Origin: an uncultured Bacteroidales bacterium
GTDB taxonomy: Bacteria; Bacteroidota; Bacteroidia; Bacteroidales; UBA932
Length of the DNA: 64,000 nt
Reading direction: 5' to 3'
NCBI GenBank assembly: GCA_944323245.1
Contig: CALURT010000008.1
Span: 1 to 64,000, forward strand
Shown: positions 52,112-60,808 of the stretch, piece after piece
Layout: each line of letters opens with the position of its first letter
Numbering within the stretch: position 1 is the stretch's first letter
Translations under genes and position numbers: made by a program
The notes under the pieces: model-generated
What the model was told of the DNA's origin: nothing
What the model saw: only the letters and a program-made list of their open reading frames with translations
Databases searched by the model: none

Positions 52112-52810
52112 TCATTTGCCGAGCAATGCAGCGGCTATGGCCATATCGTCAGGGGAGGTGAGTTTCAGATTGTATCGTTCACCTTCCATGTACTTTAATT
52201 GCATTCCATAATGTTCTGCGACAGAAGCATCGTCCGTATATTCCGGACGGTAGGCCATGGAATATGCCTCTTTCAGCAGTTCGGAACGGAATATCTGCGG
52301 AGTCTGGGCGAAATACAGCCTGTCCCTGTCGGCGGATTCATTCCCGTCAGGGACAAGTCCGCTTCCATCAGGACATTTCTTCAATATCTTTACCGTATCG
52401 ACGCACGGAATCACAGGAATGACTCCGTCGCATGACTCCGTTTCGGCATACAGATGTCGCACAAGTTCTGCGGAAACGAAAGGGCGGACGCCGTCGTGGA
52501 CGGCTACGGACACATTGTCAGGAACTTTCTCCAATCCTCTTTTCACCGAATGGAATCGGGTGATCCCGCCGCTGACGATAGTCTGCGGGTATACGAGGTT
52601 GTGCGCAAGGCAATACTCTTTCCAGAAACCGACGCTGTCTTCGGGTAACACCGTCACTATTTTCAGATCAGACACAGCGACGACGAACCGTTCCATCGTA
52701 TATTGCAGCACCGCCTTGCCGCAGATTTCGATGAACTGTTTCGGCCTGTCCGACTTCATTCTCGTGCCGGACCCTCCGGCCATAAGCAAAAGATATTTTT
52801 TTCTTGTCAT
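52112..52810 (-). CDS. ispD: 2-C-methyl-D-erythritol 4-phosphate cytidylyltransferase
   Basis: The protein has 232 residues. LLMAGGSGTRMKSDRPKQF is the nucleotide-binding loop, AVHDGVRPFV and TSPDDMAIA are further family motifs. It couples MEP to CTP in the non-mevalonate isoprenoid pathway. The gene is not next to other MEP pathway genes; its promoter region is shared with mreB. Confidence 0.95.
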   Translation of the reverse strand: MTRKKYLLLMAGGSGTRMKSDRPKQFIEICGKAVLQYTMERFVVAVSDLKIVTVLPEDSVGFWKEYCLAHNLVYPQTIVSGGITRFHSVKRGLEKVPDNVSVAVHDGVRPFVSAELVRHLYAETESCDGVIPVIPCVDTVKILKKCPDGSGLVPDGNESADRDRLYFAQTPQIFRSELLKEAYSMAYRPEYTDDASVAEHYGMQLKYMEGERYNLKLTSPDDMAIAAALLGK

Positions 52811-52826
52811 TGACGTTATTTATACG

Positions 52827-52834
52827 CAAATTTA
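52827..52834 (-). promoter_or_regulatory. -7 box of ispD
   Basis: TAAATTTG on the minus strand is a perfect consensus match 17 bases before the ispD start. Confidence 0.5.
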
Positions 52835-52845
52835 AGTTTTTCCGT

Positions 52846-53010
52846 GAAACTGTTCTGAATTTTTCCGACATAAATTTTATGAAGTATTTCCGAGGAGAAA
52901 ATTACCGGAATTTTGAAAAGGATAGCAAAAGTTATCTGACTGAAAAATTCCGGCAATTTTATACCGGAAAGACAAATAAAAGAATTTTTGGAAAAATTCA
53001 GAACAGTTTC
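52846..53010. repeat. 165-bp element with nested inverted repeats between ispD and mreB
   Basis: The outer arms 52846-52866 and 52990-53010 are a perfect 21-bp inverted repeat. Inside, CCGGAATTTT (52905-52914) pairs with AAAATTCCGG (52944-52953), and GATA/TATC forms a small apex. No plausible gene lies within. Because it sits between divergent starts it cannot act as a terminator for either gene; it may be a non-autonomous mobile element or an operator. The right arm forms the spacer of the mreB promoter. Confidence 0.8.
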
Positions 53011-53018
53011 TAAATTTA
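52987..53018 (+). promoter_or_regulatory. Promoter of the mreBCD-mrdA-rodA operon
   Basis: TTTG at 52987-52990, exactly 20 bases, then TAAATTTA at 53011-53018 (one mismatch to TAnnTTTG). The 20-base spacer lies within the right arm of the 21-bp inverted repeat. Transcription would start about 33 bases before mreB. Confidence 0.5.
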
Positions 53019-53056
53019 CACTCTCATTTTGAAACACGAAAAATTCATTATCTGAT

Positions 53057-54079
53057 ATGGGATTTTCATTACTGACACAGGAACTTGCGATGGACCTCGG
53101 AACGGCAAACACGGTCATTTTCCAGAATGACGAAATCGTTCTTGACGAACCGAGCATCGTCGCCATAGACAACAATACAGGCAAACCTATAGCATTCGGA
53201 CAGAAAGCCAAACTGATGCACGAGAAAGTCAATCCGGGCATCAAGACTGTAAGGCCTTTGCGTGACGGAGTGATAGCGGACTTCAATGCCGCAGAAATGA
53301 TGATCAGAGGGTTTATCAAACAGGTGAACAGCCGCAGAAGATTTCTTTTCTCCCCGAATCTGAAAATAGTGGTCGGGATTCCGTCGGGAAGTACGGAAGT
53401 GGAGATAAGGGCTGTAAGGGACTCCTCGGAGCACGCAGGCGGCCGTGACGTATATCTTATTTTCGAACCTATGGCAGCCGCCCTCGGAATCGGGCTCGAC
53501 GTGGAGGCACCGAAGGGAAACATGGTAGTGGACATAGGAGGCGGCACTACGGAAATAGCCGTAATCTCACTCGGAGGCATCGTCCAGCAGAACTCAATCC
53601 GGGTGGCCGGAGACGTTTTCACGAGCGATATCCAGTATTATCTGAAGCAGCAGCACAACATCAAGGTAGGTGAAATCACTGCCGAAAAAATCAAGATAGC
53701 CGTCGGAGCCGTCCTTCCGGATCTTGAAGAAGAACCGGAGCCGTTCGTGGTAAAGGGCCCGAATCTCATGACCGCACACCCGGTAACGGCTACTATCACT
53801 TATCAGGAAATAGCACACTGCATAGACAAGTCCGTAGCCAAAATCGAGGCAGCAATTCTTCATGTATTGGAGCAGACCCCTCCCGAGCTGTATGCGGACA
53901 TCGTGGAAAGCGGTATTTTCCTTTCCGGCGGCGGCGCCCTGCTGAGAGGTCTCGACAAAAGGCTTTCGGAAAAGGTCAACATACCGTTCCACGTGACGGA
54001 AGACCCGTTGAAAGCAGTCGCAAGAGGTACATGCATTGCGCTCAAGAACACCGACAGATTTTCATTCCTCATGAGATAG
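53057..54079 (+). CDS. mreB: Rod-shape-determining protein MreB
   Basis: The protein has 340 residues of the actin fold. AMDLGTANT (11-19) is phosphate loop 1, VVDIGGGTTEIAVISLGG phosphate loop 2, and LSGGGALLRG the adenosine motif. It polymerises under the membrane and directs the elongasome. It is the first gene of a complete five-gene operon mreB-mreC-mreD-mrdA-rodA, indicating a rod-shaped or ovoid cell. Confidence 0.98.
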   Translation: MGFSLLTQELAMDLGTANTVIFQNDEIVLDEPSIVAIDNNTGKPIAFGQKAKLMHEKVNPGIKTVRPLRDGVIADFNAAEMMIRGFIKQVNSRRRFLFSPNLKIVVGIPSGSTEVEIRAVRDSSEHAGGRDVYLIFEPMAAALGIGLDVEAPKGNMVVDIGGGTTEIAVISLGGIVQQNSIRVAGDVFTSDIQYYLKQQHNIKVGEITAEKIKIAVGAVLPDLEEEPEPFVVKGPNLMTAHPVTATITYQEIAHCIDKSVAKIEAAILHVLEQTPPELYADIVESGIFLSGGGALLRGLDKRLSEKVNIPFHVTEDPLKAVARGTCIALKNTDRFSFLMR

Positions 54080-54082
54080 CGG

Positions 54083-54898
54083 ATGTTCCGACGCGGAAAC
54101 ATAATAATCTTCATTGTCAATGCAGCTATCTTCATCGCCCTGGAGATAGCTGCATTGGCTATGCTCAGGAACAACGGGCAGCTGCAGAACCTGTGGATTT
54201 CCAAAGGAGCACACGGCTTCATGGCCGGAGTGTGGGGCTGCACGGAAGACATAAGGCATTATTTCTCCCTGAAAAAGGAAAACGAGGCCCTTGCCGGAAT
54301 GGTTTTCAGACAGGCTCAGGCCTTAAGGCTGTACAGGGAACAGACAGGCAGGGACATTCCGTCGGATACCACTTTCGACACCGTAGGGAATTTCAGATAC
54401 ATCCCGGCCTCCGTATCCAAGACCACCCGCAATTCCCAGCACAACTATATCATCATCGACAAAGGCTCGGATGACGGGGTTTCGCCCGGCTCGGGAATTA
54501 TCACGAACAAGGGAGTAGTCGGCATAGTGGATGCCGTAAGCAGGAACTATTCCTACGGCCGGTCCTTCAGAAATTCCGACATGGTGATAAGCGCGAGAAT
54601 CGGTCTGACCGGAACGGTAGGGGCCCTGTCATGGGACGGAATCCACAGCAACGGAGCCGTGCTTCGGGAAATCCCGCTACACATAAGGCTGAATGAAGGC
54701 GACACGGTATATACGAGCGGCTTCTCTTCCCTCTTTCCGCCGGACATCCCTCTCGGGACTACGGGTGAATATGTCGTGGAAAACGGCGCCACCTACGAAG
54801 TCAAGATAAGACTTTTTGAAGATTTCTCGTCAGTCAGATACGTGACTGTCGTCAGCAATACGGACAGGGAAGAAATCACTGAATTGGAAAACAGATGA
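54083..54898 (+). CDS. mreC: Rod-shape-determining protein MreC
   Basis: The protein has 271 residues: one N-terminal membrane helix (IIIFIVNAAIFIALEIAALAM in outline), a short coiled coil and the periplasmic beta domains (NYIIIDKGSDDGVSPGSGII, GVVGIVDAVSRNYS). It scaffolds MreB to the peptidoglycan synthases. The gene begins three bases after mreB and its end overlaps mreD (ATGA). Confidence 0.94.
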   Translation: MFRRGNIIIFIVNAAIFIALEIAALAMLRNNGQLQNLWISKGAHGFMAGVWGCTEDIRHYFSLKKENEALAGMVFRQAQALRLYREQTGRDIPSDTTFDTVGNFRYIPASVSKTTRNSQHNYIIIDKGSDDGVSPGSGIITNKGVVGIVDAVSRNYSYGRSFRNSDMVISARIGLTGTVGALSWDGIHSNGAVLREIPLHIRLNEGDTVYTSGFSSLFPPDIPLGTTGEYVVENGATYEVKIRLFEDFSSVRYVTVVSNTDREEITELENR

Positions 54899-55413
54899 AA
54901 GCGATAAGGAATTTCGGGTTATTGTACATACTGTTGGTGATTATCCAGATTCTCATCACCAATTACTGCCGTTTCAGTACGCTGACGACCGTCTCGATAC
55001 TGCCTGTCATGATTCTGTGCCTTCCGCTGTCGGTAGGAACCATACCGGCCATGCTTATCGCTTTCGCCACCGGGCTTTCAACAGACTGGCTTTCGGAAGG
55101 TATTCTCGGTCTCAACGCCTTGGCTCTCGTACCGGTTGCGGCCGTAAGGAAACCCGTGATTCTTCTCTTCCTCGGAAAAGACCTGATAGAGAGGCAGGAA
55201 CCTATCTCGATTCAGAAAAACGGACTTGCAAAGATATTCGGAGCCATTGTCGTTCTTCAGGCTGTTTTTCTTGCCGTCTATATAATGGCTGACGGAGCCG
55301 GAGTAAGGCCATTCTGGTTCAATGCGGCAAGATTCGCCGTATCGCTTGCCGCAGGAGCGGTACTTTCCCTGATTGTGGCAGTCACATCGCTTGTCCCGAG
55401 CGGAAAGAAGTAG
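54895..55413 (+). CDS. mreD: Rod-shape-determining protein MreD
   Basis: The protein has 172 residues and five to six membrane segments. Sequence conservation of MreD is low; position between mreC and mrdA and the hydrophobic profile decide the call. It completes the MreBCD complex in the inner membrane. Confidence 0.88.
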   Translation: MKAIRNFGLLYILLVIIQILITNYCRFSTLTTVSILPVMILCLPLSVGTIPAMLIAFATGLSTDWLSEGILGLNALALVPVAAVRKPVILLFLGKDLIERQEPISIQKNGLAKIFGAIVVLQAVFLAVYIMADGAGVRPFWFNAARFAVSLAAGAVLSLIVAVTSLVPSGKK

Positions 55414-55420
55414 CAGCGCC

Positions 55421-57262
55421 ATGAAACTGAGCAGGGACAACAAATTGAAAATCGGGCTTGGCGTCGCAGTTTCCATACTGCTCGTCCGTCTTTTCGTCAT
55501 TCAGATCGTGGATGACAAATACAAGATAGACGCCAGCAACAATTCGATGGTCTATTCGATAATCTACCCCACACGCGGCATAATACACGACCGGACAGGG
55601 AAAATCCTCGTCGGCAACAAAATCGCATACGACCTGACCGTGACGCCCAAGGAAGTGGAGGCATTCGACACGGCCGCACTGTGCAAAGCCCTTGACATAA
55701 CCCCGGAATTTGTCCGTCAGAAAATGTCCGAATACCACGAAAACCGCAGAAGAATAGGATACCAGTCCGTCGTAATGCTCCGGCAGCTGCCTCCTGAAAG
55801 ATACATGAAATTCGCTGAAATCGCCTACAAATTTCCGGGGTTCAGAGGCCAGGCAAGGACAATAAGGGAATATCCGTACAATGCCGGAGGCAATCTGCTC
55901 GGATATGTCTCGGAAGCGGATGCCGACCTCATAAAGCGCAGCAACGGGGAATACAAGGCCGGTGACTATGTCGGCAGGACGGGTATAGAAGCCACCTGCG
56001 AGAAATACCTCAAGGGAGAGAAAGGCTACAACATCTATCTGAGAAATTCCCGCAATAAAATCGAAGGCAGCTACCGGGACGGGGAAATGGACAAGGATGC
56101 CGTTCCGGGCAAGGACATCACCACCACCATAGATGCGGAACTCCAGCATTACGGGCAGATGCTGATGCAGAACAAGGTGGGAAGTCTCGTGGCAATAGAG
56201 CCTTCCACAGGCGAAATCCTCACATTGGTGTCGAGCCCGAGCCTTGATGTCGAAGTCCTCGCCGACATCGGAAGCCATTACAACGAAATCATCTCCGACC
56301 CGTACAAGCCCATGTTCAACAGGGCGGTACAGTCGCCTTATCCTCCCGGCTCGGTATTCAAGCTCGTCAACGGACTCATAGGATTGCAGGAAGGCGTCAT
56401 TACCCCTGCCACCGAATATCCCTGCCACAGCGGATATTATTTCGGACGCAACAGGCTCGGATGCCACGAACACCGCTCCCCTCTTGATCTCGAAGAATCC
56501 ATAATGATGTCCTGTAACGCATATTATTGCTACGTACTGCGGGGATTGTTGGAAAATGAAAAATACCCGTCCGTAGCCGAGGCATTGGACAAATGGGACG
56601 AATACGTGAAGAGTTTCGGCTTCGGCGAAAAATTGGGCAGCGATTTCCCGTCGGAACTTGGGGGTTTCATCCCCGATTCCGAATATTACGACAGGATTTA
56701 CGGTAAAGGCAGGTGGAAAGCGACCAACGTGATTTCGCTGTCGATAGGACAGGGAGAAATAGGGTGTACGCCACTGCATTTGGCCAATCTGTGCGCAACG
56801 ATAGCCAACAGGGGATTTTACTACATCCCCCATATCATCAAGGATTCGGAAGAGGTTTCAATCGATGACAAATACAGGGAGCGGCATTACACGCTCGTGG
56901 ATACGGTACATTTTCCCAAGGTCATAGAAGGGATGTACCGTGCCGTAAACAGCGGATGGGGAGAAGGAGGGACGGCCACAATAGCTGCCGTCGACGGATT
57001 GGAAATATGCGGGAAGACCGGAACTGCGCAGAACCCGAGGGGAGACGACCATTCGGTATTCATCTGTTTCGCACCCAAGGATGACCCGAAAATAGCGGTG
57101 GCGGCATACGTCGAACACGGTTCGTTCGGAGCAAGATGGGCTGCGCCGATAGCCTCCCTTCTCGTCGAAAAATACCTCAACGGTGAAATCGGGGAATCCA
57201 GAATCCCGTTGGAAACAAGGGTGCTCGAAGGCAATCTGCTCGACAAGGTCAAAACGGAATAG
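55421..57262 (+). CDS. mrdA: Penicillin-binding protein 2 (elongation transpeptidase)
   Basis: The ATG at 55421 is eight bases after mreD and gives 613 residues; the frame extends upstream into mreD. One N-terminal helix is followed by the PBP dimer domain (RGIIHDRTGKILVGNKIAYDLTV) and a transpeptidase domain with PPGSVFKLV (SxxK), MSCNAYY (SxN) and CGKTGTAQNPRG (KTG). It crosslinks peptidoglycan during cell elongation with RodA. Confidence 0.96.
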   Translation: MKLSRDNKLKIGLGVAVSILLVRLFVIQIVDDKYKIDASNNSMVYSIIYPTRGIIHDRTGKILVGNKIAYDLTVTPKEVEAFDTAALCKALDITPEFVRQKMSEYHENRRRIGYQSVVMLRQLPPERYMKFAEIAYKFPGFRGQARTIREYPYNAGGNLLGYVSEADADLIKRSNGEYKAGDYVGRTGIEATCEKYLKGEKGYNIYLRNSRNKIEGSYRDGEMDKDAVPGKDITTTIDAELQHYGQMLMQNKVGSLVAIEPSTGEILTLVSSPSLDVEVLADIGSHYNEIISDPYKPMFNRAVQSPYPPGSVFKLVNGLIGLQEGVITPATEYPCHSGYYFGRNRLGCHEHRSPLDLEESIMMSCNAYYCYVLRGLLENEKYPSVAEALDKWDEYVKSFGFGEKLGSDFPSELGGFIPDSEYYDRIYGKGRWKATNVISLSIGQGEIGCTPLHLANLCATIANRGFYYIPHIIKDSEEVSIDDKYRERHYTLVDTVHFPKVIEGMYRAVNSGWGEGGTATIAAVDGLEICGKTGTAQNPRGDDHSVFICFAPKDDPKIAVAAYVEHGSFGARWAAPIASLLVEKYLNGEIGESRIPLETRVLEGNLLDKVKTE

Positions 57263-57264
57263 AC

Positions 57265-58728
57265 ATGGAAAGATTCAAGGGAAGAGGACTGAAAGATACC
57301 GTAGACTGGACAATGGTCATCTGCTATCTGCTTCTGGTGTTTATCGGATGGATGAACATCTATGCCTCCGTACAGTCGTCCGAAGCCGTTTCAATCTTCG
57401 ACTTCTCGTCACGCAGCGGGAAGCAGTTCGTATGGATGATGACGGCGTTTGTCATCGCTGCGCTTATCCTGTTCGTAATCAATCCGAAAATATACGAAAG
57501 CGCTTCCCTACTCATCTACATCGGGACGGTATGCCTGCTTGTCGCGGTGATATTCTTAGGGGTGGAAGTAAAGGGTTCGCGTTCATGGTTCGCATTCGGG
57601 CCGATAAGATTCCAGCCGGCTGAAATATCGAAAATATCCACGTCACTGATGATTGCGGCCGTCATGAGCCAGGTCGGATACAAACTGCGCAATCTGAAGG
57701 ACTTTCTTATAACAGCCGCCGTCATCCTCGTTCCCATGGCCATTATCGTGGCGCAGAGCGAAACGGGTTCGGCCCTCGTCTACGTAGGATTCGCCTTTGT
57801 CCTGTACAGGGAAGGCCTGTCGGGATGGCTGCTGTTCCTCATCGGCATATTCATCCTGCTTTTCATTATGACACTGACGGTTTCGCCATACGCATCGATG
57901 CTGATACTGATATGTATCGTCACGCTCTGCAACACTCTGTATTACGGAAAACTGAAACGCTGGGCAGCCATTGTCCTTCCGTTCCTTATCGTGATGTCCC
58001 TTCTTCCGTGGGGACAGAGGGAACTCGTCGCAGCCGTATCCGCATCCCCGGATTCCTTCCTGTCAAAAATCCGTCCGGAATATATCCTTCTCGGTATTTC
58101 CTGCTGCTCGCTGCCTTACTTCGCATTTACTGCATACAGGGAACGCAATGCGTTCAAATGGCTTTCAATAGCGGCTTTCATTGCAAGCATTGTCTTCATC
58201 TTTTCCGTAGACTTCATTTTCCATGACGTGCTTCAGGACCATCAGCGGAAACGCATAGAAGTCCTGCTCGGCATGAAGGAAGACCCTACGGGAGTCGGCT
58301 ACAATGTAAACCAGTCGATGATTGCCATCGGTTCAGGCGGGATGTTCGGGAAAGGATTCCTGCACGGGACGCAGACCACGTATGGTTTCGTTCCGGAGCA
58401 AAGTACCGACTTCATTTTCTGTACCGTAGGAGAGGAATGGGGCTTCGTCGGCTGCGCCACAGTGATACTGCTGTACACCCTGCTTATATGGAAGATAATC
58501 CAGAATGCGGAAAAAAGTCGGGAAGCCTTTACAAGAATTTACGGATACTGCGTGGCAAGCTGCATATTCATGCACCTTTTCATCAATATAGGCATGACCA
58601 TAGGCATAATGCCTGTAATAGGCATACCTCTGCCGTTCGTAAGCTACGGAGGTTCGTCCCTGTGGGCATTTACAGCCCTGCTGTTCATATTCATAGCCCT
58701 CGTCAGGAACGAACGGCGCTATTTCTGA
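57265..58728 (+). CDS. rodA: Peptidoglycan glycosyltransferase RodA (SEDS family)
   Basis: The protein has 487 residues, longer than the roughly 370 of E. coli RodA, largely through a longer middle region (about 210-320). SEDS motifs are present: SRSWFAFGPIRFQPAEISKI, QSETGSALVYVGFAFVLY, GYNVNQSMIAIGSGGMFGKGF and PLPFVSYGGSS near the end. It polymerises glycan strands as partner of PBP2. It ends eight bases before the convergent ahcY stop. Confidence 0.95.
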   Translation: MERFKGRGLKDTVDWTMVICYLLLVFIGWMNIYASVQSSEAVSIFDFSSRSGKQFVWMMTAFVIAALILFVINPKIYESASLLIYIGTVCLLVAVIFLGVEVKGSRSWFAFGPIRFQPAEISKISTSLMIAAVMSQVGYKLRNLKDFLITAAVILVPMAIIVAQSETGSALVYVGFAFVLYREGLSGWLLFLIGIFILLFIMTLTVSPYASMLILICIVTLCNTLYYGKLKRWAAIVLPFLIVMSLLPWGQRELVAAVSASPDSFLSKIRPEYILLGISCCSLPYFAFTAYRERNAFKWLSIAAFIASIVFIFSVDFIFHDVLQDHQRKRIEVLLGMKEDPTGVGYNVNQSMIAIGSGGMFGKGFLHGTQTTYGFVPEQSTDFIFCTVGEEWGFVGCATVILLYTLLIWKIIQNAEKSREAFTRIYGYCVASCIFMHLFINIGMTIGIMPVIGIPLPFVSYGGSSLWAFTALLFIFIALVRNERRYF

Positions 58729-58736
58729 TACGGTCT

Positions 58737-59987
58737 TTATCCGAAAAGATACCTGCGCTGTTCCTCGGTCAGAACATCTATTTCACAGCCCCAGTTCTTC
58801 AGTTCCCTGTCCGCCACCTCTGTGTCCACTTCCGCCGGAACATCATTGAGCATGTTGCCAGGCTCCCTGCGGATGTTTTCCCTGTTGTCCACAAGATATT
58901 TGGCACTGAGGGCCTGGATGGCAAAGGACATGTCCATGATTTCGGCAGGATGTCCGTCTCCCGCTGCAAGGTTGACCAATCTGCCTTCAGCCAGCACATA
59001 TACGGTTTTCCCGTTTTCAAGCCTGTAGGCCATGATGTCCTTGCGTGCCGGCGATGCGGATACCGCCATCTGCCTTAATGCGGCCACGTTTACTTCCACA
59101 TCGAAATGTCCGGCATTGCAGCATATCGCCCCGTCCTTCATCTTCAGGAATTCGTCCGGACCTATTACATCCTTGCAGCCGGTCACCGTCACGAACACGT
59201 CGCCGTAAGCTGCAGCCTGGGACATTTTCATGACCTTGAACCCGTCCATAACGGCTTCCATGGCCTTTATCGGGTCCACTTCCGTAACGATCACATCCGC
59301 TCCGAGACCCTTTGCCCGCATGGCGACTCCTTTTCCGCACCATCCGTATCCCGCCACGACGACATTCTTACCCGCCACTATCAGATTGGTCGTCCGGTTG
59401 ATTCCGGTCCAGACCGACTGGCCGGTACCGTAACGGTTGTCGAAAAGATGCTTGCAATCGGCATTGTTCACGAGCATCATCGGAAAAGAGAGCCGTTTCG
59501 CCCTGTCCATGGCCTGAAGGCGGAGAATCCCCGTAGTGGTCTCCTCGCAGCCTCCTATTACGCCCGGAAGAAGTTCCGGATATTCGGAATGCAGCAGGGA
59601 AACTAAGTCTCCCCCGTCATCTATGATGATGGACGGCCCCGGTTCAAGAACCTTGCGGATATGCCGCTCATATTCTTCGTCCGTACTTCCGTACCATGCA
59701 AATACATTCATCCCGTCATGAACCAATGCAGCAGCCACGTCGTCCTGCGTCGAAAGAGGATTGCTTCCGGTCACGTACATTTCCGCTCCTCCGGCGGCAA
59801 GTACCCTGCACAGATATGCGGTCTTGGCTTCAAGATGTACGGACAATGCTATTTTCATCCCGGTGAACGGTTTTTCCCCGGCAAATTCCTTTTCGAGGCC
59901 GTTCAGCAACGGCATGTGATGTCTTACCCAGTCGATTTTAAGATTGCCGTCCGGCCACAGTTCCGGATTGCGTATTTCACTCGCCAT
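58737..59987 (-). CDS. ahcY: S-adenosylhomocysteinase family enzyme, HxExK type
   Basis: The protein has 416 residues, the short form without the roughly 40-residue insert of many bacterial enzymes. GSNPLSTQDDVAAAL, MLVNNADCKHLFDNRYGTGQS and the NAD motif VVAGYGWCGKGVAMRAKG identify the family. The canonical substrate motif HxTxE is replaced by HLEAK (H51, E53, K55), and the C-terminus is EEQRRYLFG rather than KPDHYRY. As far as I recall, HxExK marks S-inosylhomocysteine hydrolases of methanogens and relatives, so the natural substrate may be the deaminated compound. Either way it removes the by-product of methyl transfer. Confidence 0.88.
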   Translation of the reverse strand: MASEIRNPELWPDGNLKIDWVRHHMPLLNGLEKEFAGEKPFTGMKIALSVHLEAKTAYLCRVLAAGGAEMYVTGSNPLSTQDDVAAALVHDGMNVFAWYGSTDEEYERHIRKVLEPGPSIIIDDGGDLVSLLHSEYPELLPGVIGGCEETTTGILRLQAMDRAKRLSFPMMLVNNADCKHLFDNRYGTGQSVWTGINRTTNLIVAGKNVVVAGYGWCGKGVAMRAKGLGADVIVTEVDPIKAMEAVMDGFKVMKMSQAAAYGDVFVTVTGCKDVIGPDEFLKMKDGAICCNAGHFDVEVNVAALRQMAVSASPARKDIMAYRLENGKTVYVLAEGRLVNLAAGDGHPAEIMDMSFAIQALSAKYLVDNRENIRREPGNMLNDVPAEVDTEVADRELKNWGCEIDVLTEEQRRYLFG

Positions 59988-60009
59988 GATTTTTCCTTTC
60001 TGATTTCCC

Positions 60010-60028
60010 GCAAAATTAGTAATTTTGC
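60010..60028. promoter_or_regulatory. Palindromic divergent promoters of ahcY (-) and fabG (+)
   Basis: GCAAAATTA-G-TAATTTTGC is a perfect palindrome with 9-base arms. It contains TAATTTTG on both strands (minus: complement of 60011-60018; plus: 60020-60027), each a consensus -7 box, separated by one base. For fabG a TTTC -33 element lies 19 bases upstream. Confidence 0.6.
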
Positions 60029-60055
60029 AGAATTGATTCTAAAAATAGAGACAAA

Positions 60056-60802
60056 ATGGGACTTCTAAATGGAAAAGTCGCCCTTATCACCGGTGCGGCA
60101 AGAGGAATCGGAAAAGCTATCGCCTTGAAATACGCTTCCGAAGGCGCAGACATAGCTTTCACCGATCTTGTAATCAACGAGGCAGCTGAAGCTACCGTCA
60201 AGGAAATCGAGGCTCTCGGAGTAAAATGCAAGGCATACGCGTCAAATGCTGCGGATTTCGAGGAGACACACAAGGTAGTCGATGAAATCATGCAGGAATT
60301 CGGACATATCGATATCCTCGTGAACAATGCGGGTATCACCAAAGACGGACTCATGATGAGGATGACCGAAGCACAGTGGGACGCTGTCATCACCGTCAAC
60401 CTCAAGTCCGCTTTCAACTTCATTCATGCAGTAACCCCTGTCATGGCCAGACAGAGAAAAGGCAGCATCATCAACATGTCTTCCGTAGTAGGCGTGTCGG
60501 GAAATGCCGGACAGTGCAATTACTCGGCTTCGAAAGCCGGACTTATCGGTCTTGCCAAATCCATTGCAAAGGAAATGGGACCTCGCGGCATCCGTGCAAA
60601 CTGCATCGCCCCGGGATTCATCATCACGGACATGACCAATGCCCTGCCTGAAAAGGTACGTGAAGAGTGGGAAAAACAGATTCCTCTCAGAAGAGGCGGT
60701 ACTCCTGAGGATGTGGCCAACGTGGCTCTCTTCCTCGGCTCCGAACTTTCTTCATACGTCAGCGGCCAGGTTATCCATTGCTGCGGAGCGATGAACTGCT
60801 AA
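60056..60802 (+). CDS. fabG: 3-oxoacyl-[acyl-carrier-protein] reductase
   Basis: The protein has 248 residues of the short-chain dehydrogenase fold. TGAARGIGKAIA is the NADPH-binding glycine motif, NNAGITKDGLMMRM the next block, and the catalytic set is Ser (IINMSSVVGVSGNAGQ), Tyr and Lys (YSASK). It reduces 3-oxoacyl-ACP in fatty acid synthesis. It stands apart from other fab genes and is followed six bases later by comF. Confidence 0.93.
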   Translation: MGLLNGKVALITGAARGIGKAIALKYASEGADIAFTDLVINEAAEATVKEIEALGVKCKAYASNAADFEETHKVVDEIMQEFGHIDILVNNAGITKDGLMMRMTEAQWDAVITVNLKSAFNFIHAVTPVMARQRKGSIINMSSVVGVSGNAGQCNYSASKAGLIGLAKSIAKEMGPRGIRANCIAPGFIITDMTNALPEKVREEWEKQIPLRRGGTPEDVANVALFLGSELSSYVSGQVIHCCGAMNC

Positions 60803-60808
60803 ACCGGT

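Noticed and set aside
52804..53013. Small plus-strand frame in the ispD-mreB gap
   Set aside because: Its codons lie in the inverted repeat and it has no start signal; composition explains the open frame.
55382..56833. 483-codon minus-strand open frame
   Set aside because: Antisense to mrdA and the end of mreD; shadow frame.
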